Below the pieces are notes generated by a model. It was not told where the DNA came from. It did no database searches and saw only the letters and a program-made list of their open reading frames with translations. From the NCBI GenBank assembly GCA_022562895.1, contig JADFOK010000005.1, positions 36,799 to 100,798 on the forward strand: a DNA stretch of 64,000 nucleotides, read 5' to 3'. The stretch is from Bacteroidota bacterium. GTDB lineage: Bacteria; Bacteroidota; Bacteroidia; Flavobacteriales; Flavobacteriaceae. The position numbers and the translations under genes are program-made. Of the stretch, positions 51,147 through 60,210 are shown in pieces; the stretch's first letter is position 1, and each line of letters starts with the position of its first letter.

Positions 51147-52265
51147 ATGAAAGAAGATTTTTATGAAATACTAGGTGTATCAAAAGATGCCACGTCTTCA
51201 GAAATAAAAAAAGCATACCGCAAAAAGGCCATTGAGTATCATCCAGATAAAAATCCGGGAGATGCAAAAGCTGAAGAAATGTTTAAAAAAGCGGCAGAAG
51301 CTTATGAAGTTTTAAGTGATGTTGATAAGAGAGCACGATACGACCGTTTTGGTCATCAAGCCTTTGAAGGAGGAGGCTTTCACGGAGGTGGCGGCATGAA
51401 CATGGAAGATATCTTTAGTCAGTTTGGGGATATCTTTGGAAATGCTTTTGGAGGTAGAGGATTTGGTGGTTTTAGCGGTTTTGGTGGAGGTCGGGCTCGA
51501 ATTAAAGGAGGTAATTTACGTATTCGGGTTAAACTTACACTCGAAGAAATTGCAAATGGAGTTGAGAAAAAGATAAGGGTAAAACGTAAAAAAGTTGCTC
51601 AGGGTACAACGTATAAAACATGTAATACCTGCCAAGGACAAGGTCAGGTTACCCGTATTCAAAATACAATATTAGGCAGAATGCAAACATCGGCTACTTG
51701 TAATGTTTGTAACGGTAGTGGTCAAACTATTGATAAGAAACCTTCTAATGCAGATGAACAAGGGATGTTATTAACAGAAGAAACCGTTTCTATTAAAATT
51801 CCCGCAGGTGTCGTAGAAGGAATGCAGTTAAAGGTTTCTGGTAAGGGAAATGAAGCTCCGGGAAATGGTATTGCGGGAGATTTACTCGTGGCTATTGAGG
51901 AGAAACCACATCCCAGCCTACAAAGAGATGGTGATAACTTACATTATGATCTTTATATTAGTTTTTCTGAAGCTGCACTAGGCACTTCAAAAGAAATTGA
52001 TACAGTTAATGGAAAGGTGCGCATTAAAATTGAATCTGGAGTTCAAAGTGGTAAAATTTTACGTCTTCGTAAAAAGGGGATACGGAGTATAAACAATTAT
52101 GGTATCGGAGATTTATTGGTACATATTAATGTGTGGACACCAAAGATTCTATCTAAAGAACAGAGAGAGTTTTTTGATAAAATGAGCGATGATGACAATT
52201 TTCAGCCTAATCCCGAGAAAGATGATAAATCATTTTTTGAAAAAGTAAAAGATATGTTTTCTTAA
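51147..52265 (+). CDS. dnaJ: Chaperone DnaJ with half of the usual zinc centre
   Basis: DnaJ stimulates the DnaK ATPase and holds unfolded proteins. The 372-residue protein has the J domain (KAYRKKAIEYHPDKNPGD, HPD motif) and a Gly/Phe-rich region (FGGRGFGGFSGFGGG). The zinc region has only two CxxCxGxG motifs (CNTCQGQG and CNVCNGSG) instead of the usual four. The C-terminal substrate domain follows (VSIKIPAGVVEGMQLKV). The retained pair aligns with motifs 2 and 3 (zinc centre II) of E. coli DnaJ; motifs 1 and 4 (centre I) are absent. Other flavobacterial DnaJ proteins share this, so it is probably lineage-specific. A small-RNA candidate lies downstream. Confidence 0.94.
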   Translation: MKEDFYEILGVSKDATSSEIKKAYRKKAIEYHPDKNPGDAKAEEMFKKAAEAYEVLSDVDKRARYDRFGHQAFEGGGFHGGGGMNMEDIFSQFGDIFGNAFGGRGFGGFSGFGGGRARIKGGNLRIRVKLTLEEIANGVEKKIRVKRKKVAQGTTYKTCNTCQGQGQVTRIQNTILGRMQTSATCNVCNGSGQTIDKKPSNADEQGMLLTEETVSIKIPAGVVEGMQLKVSGKGNEAPGNGIAGDLLVAIEEKPHPSLQRDGDNLHYDLYISFSEAALGTSKEIDTVNGKVRIKIESGVQSGKILRLRKKGIRSINNYGIGDLLVHINVWTPKILSKEQREFFDKMSDDDNFQPNPEKDDKSFFEKVKDMFS

Positions 52266-52292
52266 AATTCTACTTTATTAGTTTATTTTATT

Positions 52293-52300
52293 TATATTTG
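52293..52300 (+). promoter_or_regulatory. Promoter -7 box (TATATTTG) in the dnaJ-ABC gap
   Basis: TATATTTG lies 27 nt after the dnaJ stop and immediately before two hairpins. It would start a short transcript near 52305. Confidence 0.5.
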
Positions 52301-52303
52301 AGA

Positions 52304-52389
52304 ATCACTAATGCTATTTAGTGATAATTTTTCTTTTTCATAGCAATTTTTTCCCACCCTTTATTTTTATTAGGGTGGGTTTTGTTTTT
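52304..52389 (+). ncRNA. Candidate small RNA: 5' hairpin plus terminator hairpin
   Basis: Two perfect hairpins lie in this gap. The first is ATCACTAA (52304-52311) with TTAGTGAT (52318-52325) and a 6-nt loop. The second is CCCACCCT (52353-52360) with AGGGTGGG (52372-52379), followed by TTTTGTTTTT. With the -7 box just upstream this forms a possible RNA of about 85 nt with a typical terminator. It could equally be the 3' end of the grpE-dnaJ mRNA, with the second hairpin as its terminator. Nothing here resembles a known RNA family. Confidence 0.45.
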
Positions 52390-52476
52390 ATGAGTTTCTT
52401 ATAACAAATTTTATATTTTAATTTCAAACTGTTTTAAAATATTCTGAATACATAATCTGCTTCATAAGCAAATCAA

Positions 52477-52484
52477 TATCTTTG
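52477..52484 (+). promoter_or_regulatory. Promoter -7 box (TATCTTTG) for the ABC exporter genes
   Basis: TATCTTTG matches TAnnTTTG and ends 17 nt before the ATG at 52502. No -33 TTTG is seen. Confidence 0.6.
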
Positions 52485-52501
52485 GAAATTAAAAATCTAA
52501 A

Positions 52502-53428
52502 ATGGACAATCTCTTAGTTGCTAAAAATGTTTCAAAGTCTTTTGGAGATTTTAAGGCTTTAAATAATATCACAATTGAAGTTCCTAGGGGTAGTGTTTTT
52601 GGGTTGTTGGGACCCAATGGTGCAGGAAAAACTACTTTATTACGTATTATTAATCAAATTTTAATGCCGGATACCGGTTTTATCTTTTTGGATGGAAATC
52701 CCCTACAGCCTGATGATATAAAACATATAGGGTATTTGCCTGAGGAAAGAGGTTTGTATAAATCTATGAAAGTTGGTGAGCAAGTTTTGTATTTAGCACA
52801 ATTAAAAGGGCTATCTAAGCAACTTGCAAAGGAGAGACTTAAATATTGGTTTGATCGTTTGGAAATTGGTGACTGGTGGAATAAAAAAATACAAGAACTT
52901 TCCAAAGGAATGGCACAAAAGATACAATTTGTTGTAACGGTTGTACATCAGCCTAAATTGTTGATATTCGATGAACCCTTTAGTGGTTTCGACCCAATAA
53001 ACGCAAACCTAATTAAAGATGAAATTCTAAACCTAAGGGATGAAGGTGCTACGATAATATTTTCAACTCACCGGATGGAATCTGTAGAAGAAATGTGTGA
53101 TCATATTGCTCTTATTCACGAATCAAATAAAATTTTGGATGGGAAGCTAATAGATATTAAAAGAGCATATAAATCCAATACATTCGAAATAGGATTAATT
53201 CCTAATAATTCTGAAAATATTAATGAAAATTTAGCCGAAAGGTTTGAAGTTTTTCCTACGTCATTTAAAAGTATTAATGATGAATTACAATATAAAATAA
53301 AAATACCTGAAAATGGAAGTGCTAATGAACTAATAAGTTACTTAACCACACAAGGGCAACTCACCCGTTTTGTTGAAGTAATCCCTTCAGCAAATGATAT
53401 TTTTATCGATACAGTACAAAACAATTAA
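52502..53428 (+). CDS. ABC exporter ATPase, NatA-like
   Basis: The 308-residue ATPase has GLLGPNGAGKTTLLRII (Walker A), a Q-loop (GYLPEERGLYKSM), ELSKGMAQKIQFVVTVVHQPKLLIFDEP (signature LSKGM and Walker B) and IIFSTHRMES. Residues 225-308 are the DUF4162-like C-terminal extension typical of NatA/bacitracin-type exporters. The permease gene starts 10 nt after this stop, so the pair acts as an ABC-2 exporter. Na+, drug or other substrate cannot be told. Confidence 0.9.
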   Translation: MDNLLVAKNVSKSFGDFKALNNITIEVPRGSVFGLLGPNGAGKTTLLRIINQILMPDTGFIFLDGNPLQPDDIKHIGYLPEERGLYKSMKVGEQVLYLAQLKGLSKQLAKERLKYWFDRLEIGDWWNKKIQELSKGMAQKIQFVVTVVHQPKLLIFDEPFSGFDPINANLIKDEILNLRDEGATIIFSTHRMESVEEMCDHIALIHESNKILDGKLIDIKRAYKSNTFEIGLIPNNSENINENLAERFEVFPTSFKSINDELQYKIKIPENGSANELISYLTTQGQLTRFVEVIPSANDIFIDTVQNN

Positions 53429-53438
53429 TTATCAGGTT

Positions 53439-54749
53439 ATGAATCAACTTCCACTTATTATAAAACGCGAATATTTAAATAAGGTACGTAATCGGTCTTT
53501 TATTATCATGACATTTTTAAGTCCCTTAATTATGGTAGGTATTTTCACATTAGTGGCTTATCTATCTCAATTAAACAACGATAAAATAAATATAATTGAG
53601 GTTTTAGATGAAAGTGGTTTGTTTACTAATTATTTTGAAGATAATGATAATCTAAGGTTCCAAATGGTTTCTGGAGTATCTCTTCTGGATGCAAAAAAAA
53701 GTACTGAAGCTTCAGAAAATTATGGTTTATTGTATATTCCTGAAACCGAATCTATAGAGGAACTTTCAAAGGCTATTACATTTTATTCTCACGATTCTCC
53801 TTCACTTTTTGTAATAGAATCGATTGAGGAAACTATTGAAGAAAAAATTAATAATTTAAAACTAAAAGAAGTTGGTATTGATGCAGATAAAATTAAAGAA
53901 TTACGGATTAAAATAAGTTCTAAACTTGAGACTTTTAGTGGCAAAAAAACTTCAAAATTAGGCTCAGGATTAAAACTTGCTTTTGGTGGCTTTGCGGGAT
54001 ATTTACTCTTTATGTTTATCATTATTTATGGAAATATGATCATGCGTAGTGTTATTGAAGAGAAAACCAGCAGAATTATTGAAATAATAATTTCTTCAGT
54101 GAAACCCATTAAACTATTGCTTGGAAAAATTATTGGAACTTCATTAGCGGGAATAACACAGTTTTTAACGTGGGTAATTTTGCTGTTAATTTTAAGCACA
54201 GTGGTATCTTCTATTTTTGGAATTGAACCATCAGCAATACAATCACAACAACAAGAAATGTTAATTGAAAGCACAAAGTCTGGTTCTCAAGAAATGATTG
54301 GCGAGATATTAATGGAAATAAATAATTTACCAATTGTGAACTTGGTAATTATGTTCATTTTCTTTTTCATTGGGGGGTATTTATTATATAGTTCTTTATA
54401 TGCAGCTATTGGTGCAGCCGTCGATAGCGAAACAGATACCCAACAATTTATGTTACCTATTTTGATGCCTTTAATTATTAGCATCTATGTTGGGTTTTTC
54501 ACCGTAATTGAAAATCCCCACGGAACCGTTTCACAGGTGTTTTCATATATTCCTTTTACTTCACCTGTAGTTATGCTGATGCGTATTCCTTTTGGAGTTC
54601 CTTTATGGCAACAAATACTTTCTTTAATTATTTTATTTACTACTTTTATGGTCACAGTGTGGTTTGCTGCAAAAATTTACCGTATTGGCATATTGATGTA
54701 TGGTAAAAAAGCGAGTTATAGAGAAATTTTAAAATGGCTTAAATACTAA
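53439..54749 (+). CDS. ABC-2 permease, NatB-like
   Basis: This protein of about 436 residues begins MNQLPLIIKREYLNKVRNRSF, the typical ABC-2 N terminus. One membrane helix follows, then a periplasmic region of about 120 residues and five further helices (SGLKLAFGGFAGYLLFMFII, LGKIIGTSLAGITQFLTW). The conserved MRSVIEEKTSRIIEIIISSV segment is present. The start at 53439 replaces a longer frame opening at 53394 that overlaps the ATPase gene. It pairs with the NatA-like protein. The MscS channel gene follows after 5 nt, so the operon may include it. Confidence 0.88.
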   Translation: MNQLPLIIKREYLNKVRNRSFIIMTFLSPLIMVGIFTLVAYLSQLNNDKINIIEVLDESGLFTNYFEDNDNLRFQMVSGVSLLDAKKSTEASENYGLLYIPETESIEELSKAITFYSHDSPSLFVIESIEETIEEKINNLKLKEVGIDADKIKELRIKISSKLETFSGKKTSKLGSGLKLAFGGFAGYLLFMFIIIYGNMIMRSVIEEKTSRIIEIIISSVKPIKLLLGKIIGTSLAGITQFLTWVILLLILSTVVSSIFGIEPSAIQSQQQEMLIESTKSGSQEMIGEILMEINNLPIVNLVIMFIFFFIGGYLLYSSLYAAIGAAVDSETDTQQFMLPILMPLIISIYVGFFTVIENPHGTVSQVFSYIPFTSPVVMLMRIPFGVPLWQQILSLIILFTTFMVTVWFAAKIYRIGILMYGKKASYREILKWLKY

Positions 54750-54754
54750 TAATC

Positions 54755-55642
54755 ATGCAAAAAGAAGTTTCCGAAAAAATAGCAGAAATAGTCAAGGAAG
54801 ATATATGGGGTTCTATCAAAGATTTTTTTAATTTGGGAATTCATTTTGGTGAAGGTGATAATAAAATACAAATTACGATAGGCCTTATTTTACTTTTTGT
54901 TGTTTCTTTTATGATAGCAAAATTTCTTCTTAGGATAATACGGAGATTATTTACTCGAAAAATGGAAGAAAACGATAAACTTAAGTTTATCAGTGTTTTT
55001 AAGTTCTTAAACTATGTTGTTTATATTATAGTATTTTTTGTGATACTTGGTACATCAGGAGTTAATATCACTCCGTTTCTTGCAGCTTCTGCAGCATTAT
55101 TAATTGGTTTAGGTCTGGCTTTACAAGATATTTTTCAAGATATTATTGGGGGTATATTTATAATTATGGATAAGTCTCTTTTGGTAGGTGATATTATTGA
55201 AGTAGAAGGTAAAGTAGGACGTATCATAGAAATAAAATTACGCACAACACGTGCTATAACAAGAGATGATAAGATTATAATTATCCCTAATCATAAATTT
55301 ATACAAAATTCAATTTATAATTTTACACAAAACCGTAAGACTACAAGAGAATGCGTTAGTGTTGGGGTTGCCTATGGGAGTGATACCAGTAAAGTTAAGA
55401 AATTGTTATTGGAAAGTGTTAAAACACAATCAGGTGTTTTAAAAAACCCTAAACCTTTTGTTGCTTTTGAGGACTTTGGAGACTCATCTTTAGATTTTAG
55501 TATTTATTTTTTCATAAATGATAGTTTTAAGATTGCCGCTATTCGAAGTGATATTCGGTTTACTATTGATTCTCTTTTTCGTAATAATAACATCACAATT
55601 CCGTTTCCACAACGTGATGTACATATATTTAAAACTGAATAA
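54755..55642 (+). CDS. Small-conductance mechanosensitive channel (MscS family)
   Basis: The 295-residue protein has three N-terminal helices. The pore helix TM3 region reads LAASAALLIGLGLALQDIFQDIIGG and carries the Gly/Ala-rich pattern. The MscS beta domain follows: GRIIEIKLRTTRAITRDDKIIIIPNHKFIQNSIYNF. A C-terminal alpha/beta domain ends FPQRDVHIFKTE. MscS channels relieve osmotic downshock pressure. It overlaps the next gene's probable start by 26 nt and follows the ABC permease by 5 nt. Confidence 0.92.
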   Translation: MQKEVSEKIAEIVKEDIWGSIKDFFNLGIHFGEGDNKIQITIGLILLFVVSFMIAKFLLRIIRRLFTRKMEENDKLKFISVFKFLNYVVYIIVFFVILGTSGVNITPFLAASAALLIGLGLALQDIFQDIIGGIFIIMDKSLLVGDIIEVEGKVGRIIEIKLRTTRAITRDDKIIIIPNHKFIQNSIYNFTQNRKTTRECVSVGVAYGSDTSKVKKLLLESVKTQSGVLKNPKPFVAFEDFGDSSLDFSIYFFINDSFKIAAIRSDIRFTIDSLFRNNNITIPFPQRDVHIFKTE

Positions 55643-56564
55643 TAATAACTCTATATTTAATATATTCAATAGAAAACCTGAGTCCAAATTATTAATTATA
55701 GGACTGTTTTTTACTTGTCTTACCTATTCACAGACCACAGATATAGCTAGAATTGAGTATATGACTATCCCACAATCAAATTCAGAAAATTCGATAATTC
55801 GTTTCAGAGGATTTGTAAATTATCCTTTTAGTTTAGGATGGGAGGGAAGTTATATAATACCGGGTATTGAATACAGATATATTGACTTAGATATTAAAGA
55901 TTTGGTACCATTTAACATAGATAATTTAGGTAAGTTTGAAATGTATCGTATTGCTCTAGCTTATACCTTCAAATTTAGAAAAGAATGGCGTATTGCCGTT
56001 AAAGGAGGGATCGAGATTGCTTCAAATTTTGAAAAACATACTATTATAGACCGTGATGTCCGTTTCACAGGAGCAGTATATTTTATAAAAGACCAAACTG
56101 GCATTGAATACGATAAACCGAGAAGAATTATTGTGGGTATTCAATATTCAACCAACGCTGGAAGACCTTTTCCACTCCCTATACTAAACTATTATAAAAA
56201 ATTTCACACTAATTGGTCTTATTCACTGGGCACCCCAAAAACCAATCTTAAATACTTTTGGAAAGATAAAAATGCCTTACAAAGTTTTGTAACCGTAGAT
56301 GGTTTCTTTTCAAATATTCAAAATAATTTAGATGTTCATAATCAAGATGGCACTATATCTATAGCAGATAATATTTCAATGACGGTTGTGATTGGGGGAT
56401 TAGGGTATGAGCACTTTTTTACCAAACACCTTTTATTGTATGTATATGGAGGAAGAACCCTATATAATGAAATTCGGCTAAGAGATATAAATCGAAATAC
56501 TCTTTATAAGATAAATGATGAAAATACTTTTTATCTTAGGACCGGAATAAAATTCAAACTCTAA
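55617..56564 (+). CDS. Outer-membrane beta-barrel protein (possibly DUF6268)
   Basis: This protein of about 315 residues has a signal-like segment (SKLLIIGLFFTCLTYSQ) and then alternating aromatic beta strands: IIPGIEYRYIDLDI, RIALAYTFKFRKEWRIAVKG, RRIIVGIQYSTNAGRPFPL and a C-terminal strand ending YLRTGIKFKL. This is an outer-membrane barrel pattern, resembling DUF6268 proteins. The start is uncertain: ATG 55617 overlaps the MscS gene and places about 22 residues before the signal. The regulator gene follows after 2 nt. Confidence 0.65.
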   Translation: MYIYLKLNNNNSIFNIFNRKPESKLLIIGLFFTCLTYSQTTDIARIEYMTIPQSNSENSIIRFRGFVNYPFSLGWEGSYIIPGIEYRYIDLDIKDLVPFNIDNLGKFEMYRIALAYTFKFRKEWRIAVKGGIEIASNFEKHTIIDRDVRFTGAVYFIKDQTGIEYDKPRRIIVGIQYSTNAGRPFPLPILNYYKKFHTNWSYSLGTPKTNLKYFWKDKNALQSFVTVDGFFSNIQNNLDVHNQDGTISIADNISMTVVIGGLGYEHFFTKHLLLYVYGGRTLYNEIRLRDINRNTLYKINDENTFYLRTGIKFKL

Positions 56565-56566
56565 AT

Positions 56567-57730
56567 ATGTCAAAAATATTGATTATAGAAGACGAAGCAG
56601 CAATACGCCGAGTACTAGTAAAAATACTAACTGAAGAAAGTAATACCTACAATGTTTCTGAAGCAGAAGATGGACTTGTCGGAATAGAACTTATTAGAAA
56701 AGAAGATTTCGATCTAATATTGTGCGACATCAAAATGCCTAAAATGGATGGAGTTGAAGTATTAGAAATTGTAAAAAAAATAAAACCAGAAACTCCAATA
56801 ATTATGATATCGGGACATGGTGATTTAGATACAGCAGTAAATACTATGAGGTTAGGGGCATTTGATTACATTTCTAAGCCTCCAGATTTGAACAGACTTT
56901 TAAATACAGTTCGTAATGCTCTGGATCGCAAAGAGCTGGTAGTTGAAAACACTCGCCTAAAGAAAAAAGTAAGTAAAAACTATGAAATGATTGGTGAATC
57001 TTCAGCCATTTTACAAATTAAAGAAATGATAGAAAAGGTTGCCCCTACTGAAGCTAGAGTACTTATTACCGGAGCAAATGGTACAGGAAAAGAGCTGGTT
57101 GCTCATTGGCTTCATCAAAAAAGCAATCGATCTAGTGGGCCTATGATAGAAGTTAATTGTGCTGCAATACCTAGTGAATTGATTGAAAGTGAGTTGTTTG
57201 GGCATAAAAAAGGAAGTTTTACAGGAGCAATTAATGATCGAGCGGGTAAGTTTGAAACTGCAAATAATGGAACAATTTTTCTCGATGAAGTAGGTGATAT
57301 GAGCCTTTCTGCACAAGCAAAAGTGTTACGTGCATTACAAGAGAATAAAATAAGTAGAGTAGGTAGCAATAGAGACATAAAGGTAAATGTACGTGTTATT
57401 ACTGCTACCAATAAAGACCTCATGAAAGAAATTGACGATGGTAAATTCAGGGAAGATCTATATCATCGCCTTGCCGTAATTCTAATAAATGTTCCCTCTT
57501 TGAACGATCGGAGGAGTGATATCCCAATACTTATTGAGTATTTTAGTAAGAAAATAGCAAAAGAACAAGGTACTTCTCCAAAGAAATTTTCAAAAAAAGC
57601 CGTTAAATTGTTACAGGAGTACAATTGGACAGGAAACATACGTGAGCTTCGAAATGTGGTAGAGCGTTTGATTATTTTAAGCGACAATGAAGTAAGTGAA
57701 AATGATGTAAAACTTTTTGCTAGTAAATAA
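56567..57730 (+). CDS. NtrC-type response regulator lacking a DNA-binding domain
   Basis: This sigma-54 activator has 387 residues. The receiver domain (1-120) has phospho-acceptor Asp54 and Lys104. The AAA+ domain (140-385) has GANGTGKELVA (Walker A), the sigma-54-contacting GSFTGA at 216-221, GTIFLDEVGDM (Walker B) and RLAVILINVPSLNDRRSDIP. It ends at VKLFASK, directly after the AAA lid, with no Fis-type helix-turn-helix. It may act from solution, as reported for FlgR. No histidine-kinase gene lies nearby. PPK2 follows after 5 nt. Confidence 0.88.
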   Translation: MSKILIIEDEAAIRRVLVKILTEESNTYNVSEAEDGLVGIELIRKEDFDLILCDIKMPKMDGVEVLEIVKKIKPETPIIMISGHGDLDTAVNTMRLGAFDYISKPPDLNRLLNTVRNALDRKELVVENTRLKKKVSKNYEMIGESSAILQIKEMIEKVAPTEARVLITGANGTGKELVAHWLHQKSNRSSGPMIEVNCAAIPSELIESELFGHKKGSFTGAINDRAGKFETANNGTIFLDEVGDMSLSAQAKVLRALQENKISRVGSNRDIKVNVRVITATNKDLMKEIDDGKFREDLYHRLAVILINVPSLNDRRSDIPILIEYFSKKIAKEQGTSPKKFSKKAVKLLQEYNWTGNIRELRNVVERLIILSDNEVSENDVKLFASK

Positions 57731-57735
57731 ATATA

Positions 57736-58620
57736 ATGGATATGAGTGAAATTCACGTTTCAGATTATTTAGCCGATTGTCCTTTTGATATTTCAAAAAC
57801 AAATACTTTTGAGGATTTCAGTACTTCAAAAAATGTTTTAGAGGACTCCTTAAAAGATATACGAATAAAATTAGGAAAATTACAAGATACACTTTATGCC
57901 CATGGCAAATATGCCGTTTTGGTATGTTTTCAAGGAATGGATACTGCAGGAAAAGATAGTCTTATACGTGAGGTTTTTAAAGATTTTAATGTACGAGGAG
58001 TAGAAGTGTATAGTTTTAAAGTACCTTCCAACTTAGAACGAAATCACGACTATCTTTGGCGTCATTATATTGCATTACCTGCTCGGGGAAAATTTGGTGT
58101 TTTTAACCGTACACATTATGAAAATGTTTTGATTACACGGGTACATTCTAAATATATTTTAGGAGAAAAACTACCTGACGTACAAAGTTTAGACGATGTA
58201 AATGAAATCTTTTGGGATAAACGTTTTGAGCAGATCAATGCTTTTGAGAAAACCATAGCACAAAACGGCACGTTAATTTTTAAATTTTTCTTAAATCTTT
58301 CAAAGGAAGAACAAAAAAAAAGACTTATCCGTAGATTAGAGAAACCCAATAAGAACTGGAAATTTTCACCTGGGGATTTAGAAGAAAGGAAATTATGGGA
58401 TAGATATATGGAGTGTTATGAAGATGCTATTAACAAAACTTCTAAATCTTATGCGCCCTGGTATATAATCCCGGCTGATAATAAACCCGCTGCTCGATTA
58501 ATTGTAGCAACGGTATTATATCACGAATTAAAAAATTATAAAGATATTAAAGAACCTGAACTCGATCAAGAAATAAAAACTAAGATTTCTTTATACAAAC
58601 AACAACTCGAAAATGAATAA
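57736..58620 (+). CDS. ppk2: Polyphosphate kinase 2 family protein
   Basis: PPK2 enzymes transfer phosphate between polyphosphate and nucleotides. The 294-residue protein has Walker A GMDTAGKDS at 67-75, the lid-like SFKVPSNLERNHDYLWRHY and GVFNRTHYENVLITRVHS, and PWYIIPADNKPAARLIV. This fits the single-domain PPK2 fold. Substrate class (AMP, ADP or other) is not assigned. It starts 5 nt after the NtrC-type gene, and its ATG may be at 57736 or 57742. Confidence 0.9.
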   Translation: MDMSEIHVSDYLADCPFDISKTNTFEDFSTSKNVLEDSLKDIRIKLGKLQDTLYAHGKYAVLVCFQGMDTAGKDSLIREVFKDFNVRGVEVYSFKVPSNLERNHDYLWRHYIALPARGKFGVFNRTHYENVLITRVHSKYILGEKLPDVQSLDDVNEIFWDKRFEQINAFEKTIAQNGTLIFKFFLNLSKEEQKKRLIRRLEKPNKNWKFSPGDLEERKLWDRYMECYEDAINKTSKSYAPWYIIPADNKPAARLIVATVLYHELKNYKDIKEPELDQEIKTKISLYKQQLENE

Positions 58621-58658
58621 ACGTTAATCTTAAATACATTCAGTTAATATTATATTCT

Positions 58659-60050
58659 ATGGAAAAAATATTGATACTATTATTTATACTTTGCCCCGTG
58701 TGTGAAGGTTTTTCTCAAAAAGTTAACACCGAAGATTCAATAATAATAAAAAAAATATACGACACAGCTTTATTAGATGGAGCAAGTTACGATTGGTTAG
58801 ATTATCTGTCAAACCAGATAGGGGGAAGACTTTCCGGTTCTCTTGGAGCAGAACGAGCAGTAAAATATACAGAAGAACAGCTAAATGAATTAGGATTGGA
58901 TAAAGTATGGTTACAACCCGTTATGGTGCCTAAATGGAAGAGGGGGGCAAAGGAATACGCTTATATTGAAACTGCTCCAGGAGAATCTACAATTACCAAT
59001 GTTTGTGCTCTGGGAGGGTCTGTACCTACTCCTCATGGAGGTCTTAAAGCTGAAGTAATTGAAGTTCAAGGAATAGAAGATCTGGCGAATTTTGGAAAAG
59101 AAAAAATTGAAGGGAAAATTGTGTTCTATAACCGCCCGATGCAAGCCAATTTAATTCAAACTTTCTTGGCTTATGGAGCTTGTGTAGATCAACGTAATGC
59201 TGGAGCAAAAGAAGCAGTAAAATATGGAGCAGTTGGAGTAGTGGTCCGTTCAATGAGTTTTCGTATAGACGATTTACCTCATACGGGTTCAATGAATTAT
59301 GGAGATACTCCTGTTAATTTGCGTATTCCTGCTTGTGCAATTAGCACCAGAGGAGCTAATTATTTAAGTAACTTGCTTAAATTACAACCTAAACTCAATT
59401 TTTATTTTAATCAGAATTGTAAAACATATTCAGATGTACAATCCTATAATGTAATTGGTGAAATAAAAGGGAGTGTTTACCCAAATAAATATATTATTGT
59501 CGGCGGACATTTAGATTCTTGGGATTTGGGTGACGGTTCACATGATGACGGTGCCGGTTGTGTTCAATCTATGGAAGTATTACGATTGCTTAAAAAAATC
59601 AACTATAGGCCTAAGCATACGATACGAGTTGTATTGTTTATGAATGAAGAAAATGGCTTACGTGGGGGTAAAAAATATGCCTCAGAAGCCAAACGAAAAA
59701 ATGAAAACCACATTTTTGCTTTAGAAAGTGATGCTGGAGGATTTACCCCACGAGGTTTTTCGTTTGATATTGATGATAAGACATTTACTACAGTGAAAAG
59801 TTGGTTGCCATTATTCAAACCTTATCTTATATATTCTTTTGAAAAAGGTGGTGGTGGTTCAGATATTGGCCCTTTAAAAAGGGACGGAATGATTCTAGCG
59901 GGCTTACGACCTGATTCTCAACGTTATTTTGATTATCACCATGCAGCAAATGACACTTTTGATGCTGTAAATAAGCGTGAATTGGAATTAGGAGGGGCAG
60001 CCATGACAAGTTTGATATATTTATTTGATAAATATAGTTCTGCAAAATGA
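58659..60050 (+). CDS. Secreted M28-family metallopeptidase
   Basis: The 463-residue protein has signal peptide MEKILILLFILCPVCEGFSQ and a protease-associated-like region (about 120-250). The M28 zinc core is GGHLDSWDLGDGSHDDGAG (His, Asp), MNEENGLRGG (Glu-Glu) and ESDAGGFTPRGF, with the last His in DYHHAANDTFDAV. M28 peptidases act as aminopeptidases or carboxypeptidases. A hairpin terminator follows, so the operon ends here. Confidence 0.9.
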   Translation: MEKILILLFILCPVCEGFSQKVNTEDSIIIKKIYDTALLDGASYDWLDYLSNQIGGRLSGSLGAERAVKYTEEQLNELGLDKVWLQPVMVPKWKRGAKEYAYIETAPGESTITNVCALGGSVPTPHGGLKAEVIEVQGIEDLANFGKEKIEGKIVFYNRPMQANLIQTFLAYGACVDQRNAGAKEAVKYGAVGVVVRSMSFRIDDLPHTGSMNYGDTPVNLRIPACAISTRGANYLSNLLKLQPKLNFYFNQNCKTYSDVQSYNVIGEIKGSVYPNKYIIVGGHLDSWDLGDGSHDDGAGCVQSMEVLRLLKKINYRPKHTIRVVLFMNEENGLRGGKKYASEAKRKNENHIFALESDAGGFTPRGFSFDIDDKTFTTVKSWLPLFKPYLIYSFEKGGGGSDIGPLKRDGMILAGLRPDSQRYFDYHHAANDTFDAVNKRELELGGAAMTSLIYLFDKYSSAK

Positions 60051-60087
60051 TATTTTAAATCTCATTAAAAAATGGTCTATTAAAAAA

Positions 60088-60134
60088 TAAATATCTCTTA
60101 ACCTTGTTTATATCACTATTTAAGAGATATTTTA
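60088..60134 (+). terminator. Hairpin terminator after the M28 peptidase gene
   Basis: AATATCTCTTAA pairs with TTAAGAGATATT across an 18-nt loop, followed by TTATTG with several T residues. It begins 38 nt after the stop codon. Confidence 0.7.
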
Positions 60135-60210
60135 TTGTTTCAAGATTTATATTTCTGATTAATATTTTCTGATAAAATTATAACAGTATATAGTAAACTA
60201 TTATCGGGAA

